DNA from: Lacibacter cauensis
Lineage (GTDB): Bacteria > Bacteroidota > Bacteroidia > Chitinophagales > Chitinophagaceae
Length of the DNA stretch: 64,000 nt
NCBI RefSeq assembly: GCF_007830055.1
Contig: NZ_VLLE01000003.1
Coordinates: 868,001-932,000 of the forward strand
Direction of reading: 5' to 3'
In this document: positions 36,173-45,858 of the stretch, in pieces
Layout: every line of letters begins with the position of its first letter
Numbering within the stretch: the stretch's first letter is position 1
The notes under the pieces: model-generated
What the model was told of the DNA's origin: nothing
The model's input: only the letters and a program-made list of their open reading frames with translations
Database searches by the model: none
Program-made: the position numbers and the translations under genes

Positions 36173-36487
36173 TTAATATTTCATGTCAGTTGCATCTTCC
36201 ACATCAATTGATTTGTGACTGCGGTAAAGATTAATGATGATGGCAATTGCCACCGCAGCTTCTGCAGCAGCAATGGTTACAATAAATATGGTGAAGAAGA
36301 TGCCGTCTAACTTGTCGGGGTAGAGATATTTGTTAAACACCACAAAGTTGATGTTGACGCTGTTCAGGATCAGTTCAATTGCCATCAGCATCGTAATCAT
36401 ATTACGACGGGTAAACAAACCATACATGCCGATAAAGAACAGCGCTGTGCTGACGAATAGAATATGTGAAATGGGTATATCGCTCAT
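36173..36487 (-). CDS. nuoK: NADH-quinone oxidoreductase subunit K
   Basis: Small membrane subunit with three helices, homologous to MrpC. The 104 residues include the conserved Glu pair in MAIELILNSVNIN (about 36-48) and TIAAAEAAVAIAIII (about 71-85) used in proton transfer. It overlaps nuoJ by 4 bp (ATGA-type), so the two are translationally coupled. Confidence 0.95.
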   Translation of the reverse strand: MSDIPISHILFVSTALFFIGMYGLFTRRNMITMLMAIELILNSVNINFVVFNKYLYPDKLDGIFFTIFIVTIAAAEAAVAIAIIINLYRSHKSIDVEDATDMKY

Positions 36488-36999
36488 TTTTCTTCGGGTT
36501 TTGTTTTAAGGGCAATCACAATACAACCAACCATTGCTGCAAGCAGGAGAATACTCACTACTTCAAACGGTAATGCATAACCGCCTTGTTCTGTATTAAG
36601 CATGGCATTACCAATGCGGGCTACATCATTATCAAACGGCTGATCGATTGCAGGAAATCCGTATTGATCGATGAGTAAAAAGGTAAACGCAAAACCAAAC
36701 AGCACAGCCAATGCGCCTGCAATTGTTCGTAACAGCGGAGCCTTCGGCATTTCTTTTCCTGATTGCTGTGTAAGAAATATGGAAAAAATGATGAGTACAA
36801 CAATACCGCCAACGTACACCACAATTTGTACAGCAGCAATGAACTGCACATCCATCCAGAAGTACAAGGCGGCAATACCAATTAACGAAAATAACAACCA
36901 GATTGCCGAACGGAAAATCTTACGGCTGGTTACCGATAAAACACCCATGCTCAGAATAAATGCTGAGATGAGATAAAATATGATTTGTGATGCTGTCAT
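36484..36999 (-). CDS. nuoJ: NADH-quinone oxidoreductase subunit J
   Basis: Membrane subunit with five helices. The 171 residues start MTASQIIFYLISAF and carry the conserved YVGGIVVLIIFSIFLT segment in the third helix (about 60-75). The ATG at 36997-36999 gives the family start; 7 extra residues are possible from an upstream codon. It couples to nuoK by a 4-bp overlap and follows nuoI after 28 bp. Confidence 0.92.
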   Translation of the reverse strand: MTASQIIFYLISAFILSMGVLSVTSRKIFRSAIWLLFSLIGIAALYFWMDVQFIAAVQIVVYVGGIVVLIIFSIFLTQQSGKEMPKAPLLRTIAGALAVLFGFAFTFLLIDQYGFPAIDQPFDNDVARIGNAMLNTEQGGYALPFEVVSILLLAAMVGCIVIALKTKPEEK

Positions 37000-37027
37000 T
37001 TCTATTCTTTGTAAAACCAATGATCAA

Positions 37028-37507
37028 TTACTCGATACCTGCACGGATCTTTGAACCGGGCTTATTTAATTTTTTCGTCAGCTGACTTCTATCAAACACA
37101 CTATGTTCAAATGTTTGTGCCATTTTAATAGCATCCGTTGGGCAAGCTTCTACGCACAGGTTACACATCGTACACAGTTCAAGATGATACACAAATGTGT
37201 CGATCGCTTTTTTCTTCTTTCCTGTTTCTGCATCTACATCAAACTTGGTAATGATCTTGATCGTTGCATTCGGACAAGCCAGTTCGCAAGCTGTACAACC
37301 GGTACAGGCATGCTCATTGTTCTCATCATGAATCATTACCACTTCGCCTTTGAAGCGTTCGGGTAACACCAGTGTATCCCTGTTATCAGGATATTGTTGT
37401 GTAATGATTTCTTTGTGGTGGGTGAAATAGTAACCGGTACGTTTCATACCTGTTGCCAGCGATTTTATCGCACCCCAGATGTCTTGTATGTATTGTTTTA
37501 AAAACAT
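37028..37507 (-). CDS. nuoI: NADH-quinone oxidoreductase subunit I
   Basis: Peripheral-arm subunit carrying two [4Fe-4S] clusters between the input side and cluster N2. The 159 residues have both motifs: CTGCTACELACP and CTMCNLCVEACP, and an N-terminal amphipathic part (MFLKQYIQDIWGAIKSLATG). With NuoG/F/E missing, electrons must reach these clusters by another way. The ATG at 37505-37507 is preferred; five extra residues are possible. A hairpin repeat lies just upstream at 37528-37552. Confidence 0.95.
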   Translation of the reverse strand: MFLKQYIQDIWGAIKSLATGMKRTGYYFTHHKEIITQQYPDNRDTLVLPERFKGEVVMIHDENNEHACTGCTACELACPNATIKIITKFDVDAETGKKKKAIDTFVYHLELCTMCNLCVEACPTDAIKMAQTFEHSVFDRSQLTKKLNKPGSKIRAGIE

Positions 37508-37527
37508 GGCCTCATCCTCCATCTCCT

Positions 37528-37552
37528 TCTCCTGTAGAGAAGGAGCGGTACT
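37528..37552. repeat. Hairpin repeat upstream of nuoI
   Basis: CTCCTTCTC and GAGAAGGAG around a short CTGTA loop (37529-37551). It belongs to the type of dispersed hairpin seen at other points in the nuo operon. Confidence 0.5.
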
Positions 37553-37647
37553 TTTGATTTTTATTTAAACATCAAATCTTCCACTTCAACATTTATTCTT
37601 TATTCAACAAATCAACACTTTCAAATAAGCTGGCGTTGTGCCTTGCT

Positions 37648-37679
37648 CTCCTCCCTTTCAGGGGAGGTTGGGAGGGGTT
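37648..37679. repeat. Dispersed hairpin repeat just downstream of nuoH
   Basis: CTCCTCCCTTTCAGGGGAGG followed by TTGGGAGGGGTTT, right after the nuoH stop. In many Bacteroidota genomes short intergenic CTCCC...GGGAGG elements of this type are common (recall). It could stabilise or process the nuo message. Confidence 0.6.
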
Positions 37680-38756
37680 TCAAAAATGCCAACCCATAAT
37701 TGCAATCAATGTTACCAGCAGTAAATTGAACATGCTGATGGGTAATAAATATTTCCACTCCAGGTTCAGCAGCTGATCGATCCGTAAACGGGGGAAGGTC
37801 CAGCGGAACCACATGATCACAAAAATTAAAAAGAAGGTTTTGCCAAAGAACCATACGCTCGATGGGATCCAATCCATCACACCGTTAAATGCATGCCAAT
37901 TACCAATATGAAACGGCATCCATCCACCTAAGAATAAAGTAGCACCAATGGCACACACAATAAACACATTCACATATTCTGCAAGAAAGAAAAGAGCGAA
38001 TTTCATTCCCGAATATTCTGTATGAAAACCTGCAGTCAGTTCACTTTCTGCTTCAGCCAGATCAAATGGTGCACGGTTTGTTTCGGCTGTAACCGCAATA
38101 ATGAAAATGATAAAGGCGATGATGACAGGAATATGTCCTTTAAACAACCACCAACCGTTTTCCTGTGCCTGGATAATATCGCTGATACGCAAACTGCCTG
38201 TTAATACAACAATGGCAAGCACAGCAAGACCGGCAGATAATTCGTAGCTCACAATCTGTGCACCGCTGCGCATGGCACCCAGCAACGAATATTTATTATT
38301 GCTGGCCCAGCCTGCCATTAAGATACTAATGACAGAAATGGATGATACAGCAGAGATATACAATACGCCGATGTTCAAATCCCACAGTTGAAAATCTTTT
38401 GCAAACGCAATGGGTGCAAGCAGCAGCATGGCAACGATCATGGCAACAAACGGTGCAACGTTGAACAACAATTTATCTGCACCACCGGGTGTCATGCCTT
38501 CTTTCACCAATAACTTCAATGTATCAGCTAACGATTGCAACATTCCTTTTGGTCCTACACGATTTGGTCCGAGACGGATTTGTATCCATGCCGATACTTT
38601 ACGTTCCATAATTACCAAAACCAATCCGAGAGCGGCAAACAAACCAATTACGGCAACACCTGCAATCACCATTTCCACAATCAATGCCCATGTAGGGCTC
38701 ATGTTTGCGTTGAGCCATTGATCAATATTTGCTGCTATGTTACTTAAGCTCCACAT
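37680..38756 (-). CDS. nuoH: NADH-quinone oxidoreductase subunit H
   Basis: Quinone-site membrane subunit. The 358 residues have about eight helices, the conserved WIQIRLGPNRVGPKGMLQSL loop (about 57-76), the NRAPFDLAEAESELTAGFHT segment (about 207-226) and an F-x-R-W-T-F-P-R-L-R motif near the C-terminus. It follows nuoD directly, with only 70 bp between: in 14-subunit operons nuoE, nuoF and nuoG stand here. The junction spacer carries word repeats. Confidence 0.96.
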   Translation of the reverse strand: MWSLSNIAANIDQWLNANMSPTWALIVEMVIAGVAVIGLFAALGLVLVIMERKVSAWIQIRLGPNRVGPKGMLQSLADTLKLLVKEGMTPGGADKLLFNVAPFVAMIVAMLLLAPIAFAKDFQLWDLNIGVLYISAVSSISVISILMAGWASNNKYSLLGAMRSGAQIVSYELSAGLAVLAIVVLTGSLRISDIIQAQENGWWLFKGHIPVIIAFIIFIIAVTAETNRAPFDLAEAESELTAGFHTEYSGMKFALFFLAEYVNVFIVCAIGATLFLGGWMPFHIGNWHAFNGVMDWIPSSVWFFGKTFFLIFVIMWFRWTFPRLRIDQLLNLEWKYLLPISMFNLLLVTLIAIMGWHF

Positions 38757-38826
38757 TCGATTTTCGATTTATGATTTCTGATTGCTGATTCACCTCTGAA
38801 ACCTGCAATCGCCATTCTGAAATTCT
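38757..38826 (-). repeat. nuoD-nuoH spacer with word repeats at the nuoEFG position
   Basis: 70 bp with TCGATTTATGATTTCTGATT and GCTGATTCACCTCTG-type words, related to the elements after dnaB and before glpF. No gene fragment of nuoE, nuoF or nuoG is visible. The repeat therefore sits exactly where those genes are placed in 14-subunit operons. Confidence 0.45.
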
Positions 38827-39942
38827 TTATCGGTCAATATCCGGTATCACCAGATCCAATGTTCCCATCGCTGCAATCAAGTCGCCGATCTTTCCACCTT
38901 TCACCAAATGATTTAACGCTGATAAATTGGAGAACCCCGGCGAACGGAATTTAATTCTGTAAGGCGTAGTGCCACCTTCACTTACAATATATACACCTAA
39001 CTCACCACGTGCTGTTTCAGCTTTGCTGTAGAATTCACCTTTGGGTAATTTCAATACCGCTTTTGTTTTTGCCTGGAACTCACCATCGGGAATATTATCG
39101 ATCAGTTGTTCAATAATGCGAACCGATTGCTGCATTTCACGAATACGTACCATGTAACGTGCAAACGAATCGCAGCCATCTTCCAATACTTCATCAAACT
39201 CCAGCTTGTCATAAATCTCATACGGATAAAGCTTGCGTACATCGCTGCTTACACCGCTGCCTCTTGCTACTGGTCCTGTACAACCGTAGGAGATCACATC
39301 TTCAGGTGAAATAATACCCACACCTTTCATACGGTTCTGGAAAATGATGTTACCCGTTACCAGTTCATCGTATTCGTGGATCTTACGTTTATAAAGTTGT
39401 AAAAAGTCTTTTACTCTTTGTTGAAAGTTGGGATGAAGATCATGCATCACACCGCCGGGCACCATATAGTTCATGGTTAAGCGTGCACCACATGTTTCTT
39501 CCATGATATCGTTGATGACTTCACGTTCACGAAACGCATGAAAGAAAGGCGTGAAGGCTCCAAGATCCATAGCCATTGCTCCCCACCATAGTTCATGCGA
39601 GGCAAGACGTGTCAGTTCATCCATCAGCACACGGATCACTTGTGCACGTGGCGGCACTTCCAGCTGCAAACCTTTTTCCACGCACATGGCACATGCATGG
39701 TTGTTGATGTGTGCAGAAAGATAATCCATACGGCTTGTTACATAAATGAACTGGCGATAGGTAAGGCTCTCACACATTTTTTCAATAGAGCGGTGAATGT
39801 AACCGAGATGCGGTTCTACATTCTTGATGGTTTCGCCATTGAGCGTTACAACCAAATGCAACACACCATGTGTGGCAGGATGCTGCGGCCCCATGTTAAT
39901 AATCAAATCGCCTTCCGTTGTTGTGCCTACTTCTTCAAACAT
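38827..39942 (-). CDS. nuoD: NADH-quinone oxidoreductase subunit D
   Basis: Peripheral-arm 49-kDa subunit; shapes the quinone site with NuoB. The 371 residues begin with the LIINMGPQHPATHGVLHLVV signature (about 13-32) and include VEPHLGYIHRSIEKMCESLT, then GLQLEVPPRAQ, AFREREVINDIMEETCGAR, and a C-terminal FSNLSALNHLVKGGKIGDLI. Separate from nuoC (no fusion). The length is slightly below the usual 400, at the N-terminus. It follows nuoC after 82 bp with a hairpin repeat between. Confidence 0.95.
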   Translation of the reverse strand: MFEEVGTTTEGDLIINMGPQHPATHGVLHLVVTLNGETIKNVEPHLGYIHRSIEKMCESLTYRQFIYVTSRMDYLSAHINNHACAMCVEKGLQLEVPPRAQVIRVLMDELTRLASHELWWGAMAMDLGAFTPFFHAFREREVINDIMEETCGARLTMNYMVPGGVMHDLHPNFQQRVKDFLQLYKRKIHEYDELVTGNIIFQNRMKGVGIISPEDVISYGCTGPVARGSGVSSDVRKLYPYEIYDKLEFDEVLEDGCDSFARYMVRIREMQQSVRIIEQLIDNIPDGEFQAKTKAVLKLPKGEFYSKAETARGELGVYIVSEGGTTPYRIKFRSPGFSNLSALNHLVKGGKIGDLIAAMGTLDLVIPDIDR

Positions 39943-40005
39943 GCCAATGTTCTCCTTAAGAGAATTTTTTGTTTTTAAAGTTCGTTCTGTTATTCTTGCC
40001 TTACT

Positions 40006-40027
40006 CCCCTTCAGGGGATGGGGGCTA
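40006..40027. repeat. Hairpin repeat at the end of nuoC
   Basis: CTCCCCTTCAGGGGATGGGGG overlaps the nuoC stop (40025-40027). It is the third such element in the operon, all at gene ends or starts. Confidence 0.5.
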
Positions 40028-40489
40028 TAGTCTGATCATGTTAATCGGATCTTCAAAATCTTTCAGTAATGGTTTCTTTCCTTCCCAGCCATCAGGTAAA
40101 ATCAATAAACGCAGATCAGGATGGTTCAGGAATTGCACACCAAACAATTCATACACTTCACGTTCATGAAATTCTGCCGTGCGCCAGATATGTGCAACCG
40201 TTTCTATTTCGGGATTGGTACGATCGAGTTTTGCTTTTACAACCAGCTCGTGTTTGTGCATGGTTGAGCGGAGATGATACACCATGGTAAGATGTGTTTT
40301 CCAGTCAACACAGGTTAAGCAAAACAGGAAATTGAATTGCAGTTCGGGAACGTTGCGTAAGCTTTGTGCAAACGACAACCAATTGGATGCGTCAATGTTT
40401 GCAGTAAGCCAGCCGTTTGCATCTGCTTCATCAATAACAGCAGTTGCGGCTAACTCACCAAGGGTCGTCTTTAATTCTTCGTTCGTCAT
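40025..40489 (-). CDS. nuoC: NADH-quinone oxidoreductase subunit C
   Basis: Peripheral-arm 30-kDa subunit that helps hold NuoB and NuoD. The 154 residues carry the NuoC signature [20 protein letters not shown] and the following [19 protein letters not shown]-type end. Start ATG overlaps the nuoB stop by 4 bp, so it is coupled. It is somewhat shorter than E. coli-type NuoC because NuoD is not fused. Confidence 0.95.
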   Translation of the reverse strand: MTNEELKTTLGELAATAVIDEADANGWLTANIDASNWLSFAQSLRNVPELQFNFLFCLTCVDWKTHLTMVYHLRSTMHKHELVVKAKLDRTNPEIETVAHIWRTAEFHEREVYELFGVQFLNHPDLRLLILPDGWEGKKPLLKDFEDPINMIRL

Positions 40490-41028
40490 ACGCTTTCTTT
40501 TCCCTCTCTTATTTGTTCACGGGTTAAACCCATTTTAATTTTTTGTTGAAGTGTGATTAACGCATGTAACAATGCTTCGGGCCGTGGCGGACAACCGGCA
40601 ACATACACATCAACCGGTATTACATGATCAGCTCCTTTTACAACAGAGTATGTATTATAAAAGAAAGGACCACCGCTGATAGCGCATGCACCCATTGCAA
40701 TTACATATTTGGGATCGGCCATCTGATCGTACAAACGTTTCAGTACAGGCGCCATTTTATTTACAATGGTTCCCGCTATAATAATGACGTCGGCCTGGCG
40801 TGGCGTAGCACGTGCCACTTCAAATCCAAAACGGGAGAAATCGTATTTCGCACCAGCGGTACTCATCATTTCAATACCACAGCAGCTGGTAGCAAATGTT
40901 AATGGCCATAAGGAGTTGGAACGTGCCCAGTTGATGACATCATCCAGTTTACTGAGAACGATGCCGCCACCGGGTGTTTCATGTATCTCTCCGGGAAAAT
41001 CACTTGCTGTATGTTGTTGTGTTATCAT
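40486..41028 (-). CDS. nuoB: NADH-quinone oxidoreductase subunit B
   Basis: Holds the terminal [4Fe-4S] cluster N2 beside the quinone site. The 180 residues include the four cluster cysteines in [27 protein letters not shown] and [11 protein letters not shown]-terminal residues 1-25 are hydrophilic. It follows nuoA after 19 bp and is coupled to nuoC. Confidence 0.96.
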   Translation of the reverse strand: MITQQHTASDFPGEIHETPGGGIVLSKLDDVINWARSNSLWPLTFATSCCGIEMMSTAGAKYDFSRFGFEVARATPRQADVIIIAGTIVNKMAPVLKRLYDQMADPKYVIAMGACAISGGPFFYNTYSVVKGADHVIPVDVYVAGCPPRPEALLHALITLQQKIKMGLTREQIREGKESV

Positions 41029-41047
41029 CCGGTACTGTTTGTAAATG

Positions 41048-41398
41048 TTATTTCCATTTCAACGCACCTTTCTTGTGTGCGTATAAAAAGCCCATGAATA
41101 AAATGAAAAAGAAAATAATGATTTCAACAAGGGCAAGCAGGCCAACTTTTTTAGCAGCAACTGCCCATGGATATAAAAAGATCAACTCCACATCGAAGAT
41201 GAGGAAGAGAAGTGCAAATAAATAATAACCGACATTAAACTGTACCCAGCTGGGGCCACGGGTAGGGATACCACTTTCGTAAGGCTCGGCTTTTTGCTTA
41301 TTCTTTGTGGCTTTGGTTACCACTTTAGCGATAAGAATAGCACCGGCCGAAAAGGCAATGGCAGCAAGAATTAAAACAATGAGTGAAGCAGCACCCAT
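41048..41398 (-). CDS. nuoA: NADH-quinone oxidoreductase subunit A
   Basis: Small three-helix membrane subunit. The 116 residues show the conserved [20 protein letters not shown] loop (about 39-58) that contacts NuoH/NuoD, and [16 protein letters not shown] (about 65-80) with the conserved Asp-Glu. First gene of the nuo operon, 189 bp downstream of the reductase gene. An inverted repeat flanks its upstream region. Confidence 0.95.
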   Translation of the reverse strand: MGAASLIVLILAAIAFSAGAILIAKVVTKATKNKQKAEPYESGIPTRGPSWVQFNVGYYLFALLFLIFDVELIFLYPWAVAAKKVGLLALVEIIIFFFILFMGFLYAHKKGALKWK

Positions 41399-41426
41399 AT
41401 GCGTTTGGTTTGTTTGAAGATTTAAT

Positions 41427-41495
41427 ATACATCATTTATTGAATCCTCAATTATGCAACGCATAAAAGTTATTCAGATTTAATAAAGTGATGTAT
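41427..41495. promoter_or_regulatory. Inverted repeat upstream of nuoA
   Basis: ATACATCA (41427-41434) and TGATGTAT (41488-41495), exact inverse, 53 bp apart, in the spacer between the reductase gene and nuoA. Could be a loop or operator; no -7 element is clear. Confidence 0.25.
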
Positions 41496-41587
41496 GATTT
41501 GCGAGGTGAAGGTCGATGCTGTACAATTTTCAAGCAGTGATTATCATCATACAAAAAACTGTTTCACCTCACAAACATCATCATCAA

Positions 41588-42307
41588 TTAACCATACAGT
41601 TCCTGATGAATAGCTTTTTTATCGTAGCCCATTTCCATGATGCGTTTTTTTGTTTCATCAATCATGGCTTTCCATCCGCAAAGGAAAAAGCTTGCGTCCT
41701 GTTTGTTGGCGCAGAGTTCTTCGTATATCGGGTGTACATAACCGGAACGGCCTTCCCATTCTTCTCTCGAAAGCGTGGGTATGTAATGGAAGCTTGGTAA
41801 TTCTTTCTGCAGTTGTGTTAATTCTTCGTAATACAGCAGATCGGCTTTTTTACGGGTACCAAACAACAGGTAAATATTCTTGTGGGGGATGTTGTGCATT
41901 TTAATGTACTGCGACATACTGCGGAAAGGAGCAATACCCGTACCGGTGCAGATGAAGAAAATATCTTTTTCAATTTTTTCGGGTAATGTAAATACACCCA
42001 TGGCACCACGTACCGGAAATTGTGTGCCTACAACTGCATTTGCAAATAACCAGGTAGTACCGGCGCCTTGTTCGTTTAATACAATCAACAGTTCAAAAAC
42101 ATTTGTGCCATCGGGTGGTGAGGCAATGCTGTAGCTGCGTAAGCGTTTGCTTTGCTGTTCGTGAATAGGAAATTCGAGTTGTACAAACTGTCCGGGTTTG
42201 AAATCGAACACATCAATTTCGGCAAGTTGTATCCAGTAACGTTTTGTGTTGGGAGTTTCATCCACAATACGGATGATGGTACCGGTTCGCCAGGGTTGTA
42301 GCGCCAT
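41588..42307 (-). CDS. FAD/NAD(P)-binding ferredoxin reductase-type oxidoreductase
   Basis: A 239-residue flavoprotein of the ferredoxin-NADP reductase superfamily. FAD domain (about 1-98) with RLRSYSIAS; NAD(P) domain with CTGTGIAPFRS, the LLFGTRKKADLLYYEEL segment and a C-terminal FFLCGWKAMIDETKKRIMEM. No 2Fe-2S domain is fused, so it needs an external one-electron partner (ferredoxin or flavodoxin). It sits immediately upstream of an 11-subunit complex I, on the same strand, so it may couple NAD(P)H or ferredoxin to that complex (inference). A 189-bp spacer makes a separate promoter for nuoA possible. Confidence 0.85.
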   Translation of the reverse strand: MALQPWRTGTIIRIVDETPNTKRYWIQLAEIDVFDFKPGQFVQLEFPIHEQQSKRLRSYSIASPPDGTNVFELLIVLNEQGAGTTWLFANAVVGTQFPVRGAMGVFTLPEKIEKDIFFICTGTGIAPFRSMSQYIKMHNIPHKNIYLLFGTRKKADLLYYEELTQLQKELPSFHYIPTLSREEWEGRSGYVHPIYEELCANKQDASFFLCGWKAMIDETKKRIMEMGYDKKAIHQELYG

Positions 42308-42491
42308 TAGTTTCAGTTTTAATGCCCCAATTTATTTTATCTGTATGGATAAACCAATCTTTTTTTGCGGAAACGAGTGCGGAGTGATGAGGATCAGTTC
42401 ATACTTAAGGGTTCTGTTTATTAGCTGACAGGTATTAGCTTGTTCTCGTTGGTAATTATCTGTAACAGTATTATAGAACATTGTAAATTAA

Positions 42492-42521
42492 AAAGAGGAA
42501 CCTGAGTTCAGGTTCCTCTTT
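42492..42521. terminator. Bidirectional terminator
   Basis: AAAGAGGAACCTGA (42492-42505) with TCAGGTTCCTCTTT (42508-42521), perfect 14-bp inverse. On the minus strand a T run follows, ending the lipoprotein gene at 42541. Confidence 0.9.
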
Positions 42522-42540
42522 ACATGTTAAATCGCTGCTG

Positions 42541-42957
42541 TTATTGTTTGGTTAAGGTAACAACAAGGGTCTGTCCGCTAAAGCTTTCAGAAATTTCAAT
42601 GCTCTTACATTTGTTGCTCACATTTCCATCGAAATCATCTCCGTCGCCGGTGTGTGTAATGGTAATTCGGCCATTTACTACATCCCAGGTTCCTGTTCCT
42701 TCCGATGATGGACTACATGCTGTACCGGCATCTCTGTAGATTACAGTTTTGTCTGCTTTCAATTCATAGATGTCATCTTTTAAACAGTCTTCAAAAAATA
42801 ATTGACTGGTAATGTCTTGACCTGCAATGGTGCCCTTGGTTATTTTGTAATTGCCGGCAATGGCAGCAACAGTGTTGTCGCAAGAAGTTTTATCTTCTTT
42901 TTTACAGGATGTAAGGATAGCGGATGCAGCAAGGGCTGCAAGAAAGTAATTTTTCAT
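42541..42957 (-). CDS. Small lipocalin-like lipoprotein, unknown
   Basis: A 138-residue lipoprotein: signal with lipobox LTSC (Cys18), then KKEDKTSC. The mature part is a small beta-rich domain (AAIAGNYKITKGTIAGQDI, ELKADKTVIYRD, GTGTWDVVNGRITITHTGDG), the usual layout of lipocalin-like domains in Bacteroidota. Four cysteines in the mature domain could form disulfides. Exported, probably to the outer membrane. No partner gene. Confidence 0.7.
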   Translation of the reverse strand: MKNYFLAALAASAILTSCKKEDKTSCDNTVAAIAGNYKITKGTIAGQDITSQLFFEDCLKDDIYELKADKTVIYRDAGTACSPSSEGTGTWDVVNGRITITHTGDGDDFDGNVSNKCKSIEISESFSGQTLVVTLTKQ

Positions 42958-43102
42958 GTGTTGTTTTTTGGTTTAATGCAGCGAATATAGATGCTGCTCA
43001 TTAGATCGGACTATTTTAGAAGGACAAATTGGTAACTGTGTTGTTTTACCAATGAGTGTGTAAGTAAAATATGATTATTGGTGATACAATATTGTAGAAA
43101 TG

Positions 43103-43130
43103 AAAAGGATCTTCAATTGAAGATCCTTTT
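43103..43130. terminator. Bidirectional terminator after the hydrolase gene
   Basis: A perfect inverted repeat: AAAAGGATCTTCAA (43103-43116) with TTGAAGATCCTTTT (43117-43130). On the minus strand it follows the hydrolase stop at 43152. Confidence 0.85.
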
Positions 43131-43151
43131 TCGTTATACTAACTGTATTAT

Positions 43152-43985
43152 TTATTTACCGGGAAATAATGTTTTAAAGAATTCCTTCATATCGTTCCAG
43201 CTCGCAGTATCAGCAGCGGCATTGTATTTAATCGGAATCTTGAATTTTTCGCCCATTGCGGTTGCGTTGGGGTTGGTAAAGGCATGCACCGCATCGGCAT
43301 ACTCTTTAAAGGTATAAGTAATACCGGCCGAATCCATTTGCTGTTTGAACGTAGTTACTTCGGCTGCCGGTACAAAAGGGTCGGCTGCGCCATGGCAAAC
43401 CAGGATTTTTGCTTTCAGCAGATCTTTATTCAACGGCGTACCAACAAGGTTGCCATGGAAACTAACCACACCCTTCACACCCAGTCCCAAACGTGCAGTA
43501 TTTAATACCATAGCTCCGCCAAAGCAATAACCAATGGCGGCCACATTAGCTGTATCGGTTTGCGGGTAGCTTTTCAGTTTAGCCAAGGCTGCATCCATTC
43601 TTGCCTTCGCCATTTGCGGGTTTTGGTAAAACGGTCCTGCTGCTGCACCCGCACTGTCGGGAGTTTCGGCTGTTTTACCATTACCATACATATCCATGGC
43701 CATCGCCGTGTAGCCAAGCTTTGCCAGTTCACGGGCACGCATTTTGGCGTAATCGTTCAAACCCCACCATTCCGGAACAATTAAAACCGCCGGGCGGGCA
43801 CCTTCCATACTTTCATCGTACACAACGAAACCGTTCATGCTTACACTGTCGGCTGTGTAGGTAACATTTTCTTCTTTTAATACAGGTTCTTTTACTTCTG
43901 CTTTTTTATCAGCCTCATTGTTGCAGGCAACTGCAGAAAATACAATTGCGGCGAACGCCATCAATCGAATTGCTATTTTTTTCAT
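43152..43985 (-). CDS. Dienelactone hydrolase family lipoprotein
   Basis: An alpha/beta hydrolase exported as a lipoprotein. The 277 residues start with a signal and lipobox SAVAC (Cys21). The hydrolase domain has PAVLIVPEWWGLND (oxyanion region), nucleophile Cys in IGYCFGG, Asp in HGAADPFVP and His in YADAVHAFTNP, the C-D-H triad of dienelactone hydrolases. Substrate is unknown. Divergent from atpD. Terminator downstream. Confidence 0.86.
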   Translation of the reverse strand: MKKIAIRLMAFAAIVFSAVACNNEADKKAEVKEPVLKEENVTYTADSVSMNGFVVYDESMEGARPAVLIVPEWWGLNDYAKMRARELAKLGYTAMAMDMYGNGKTAETPDSAGAAAGPFYQNPQMAKARMDAALAKLKSYPQTDTANVAAIGYCFGGAMVLNTARLGLGVKGVVSFHGNLVGTPLNKDLLKAKILVCHGAADPFVPAAEVTTFKQQMDSAGITYTFKEYADAVHAFTNPNATAMGEKFKIPIKYNAAADTASWNDMKEFFKTLFPGK

Positions 43986-44014
43986 TGTAAATCAAGTTTT
44001 AAGAATAGTAATAA

Positions 44015-44041
44015 CCTGTAAACCGCCAAAAAGTTTACAGG
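44015..44041. promoter_or_regulatory. Inverted repeat in the hydrolase / atpD spacer
   Basis: Perfect 9-bp inverted repeat CCTGTAAAC (44015-44023) with GTTTACAGG (44033-44041), 9-nt spacer, 30 bp before the hydrolase ATG. A candidate operator or 5'-leader hairpin. The rest of 43986-44272 is GC-rich near 44100-44165 (GGCCCCGGCTACCCCGG) and otherwise empty. Confidence 0.4.
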
Positions 44042-44201
44042 GTGGGCTTTGCCCGAAGGATAAATTACTGAATATGCGGCCGTTTGGATTGATTTTGTAG
44101 TGATTCTGCGGTTTCTCGCCGGGTAAAAAGGGACGGATCGGCCCCGGCTACCCCGGTTTTCCCGCTTTTTTCCACGAATCAGAAAATTAGGCCGTTACAA
44201 A

Positions 44202-44232
44202 TTGGCAATTCATTCGCTCACACTTACCTTTG
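44202..44232 (+). promoter_or_regulatory. atpD promoter
   Basis: -33-like TTGG (44202-44205), 19-bp spacer and a perfect -7 TACCTTTG (44225-44232). The ATG follows 41 bp later. Confidence 0.7.
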
Positions 44233-44260
44233 CGCCCAGTTTTCAAAACCATTCTTTTAA

Positions 44261-45772
<1,512 letters not shown>

Positions 45773-45775
45773 ACC

Positions 45776-45858
45776 AATTTGAAAATTTGAAGATGGGTTA
45801 ATTTGAAAATGAAACCCGTCAATTTTCAAATTTTCAAATTCACAAATTTTCAAATTGT
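45776..45858. repeat. atpD-atpC spacer: inverted AATTTGAAAATTTG words
   Basis: Copies of AATTTGAAAATTTGA on the plus strand are followed by their reverse complement (CAATTTTCAAATTTTCAAAT), so the whole 83-bp spacer can fold into a long A/T hairpin. Confidence 0.6.

Noticed and set aside
37523-37679. Missing complex I gene between nuoH and nuoI
   Set aside because: The 157-bp spacer has no open frame of note, only two hairpin elements and A/T-rich sequence.
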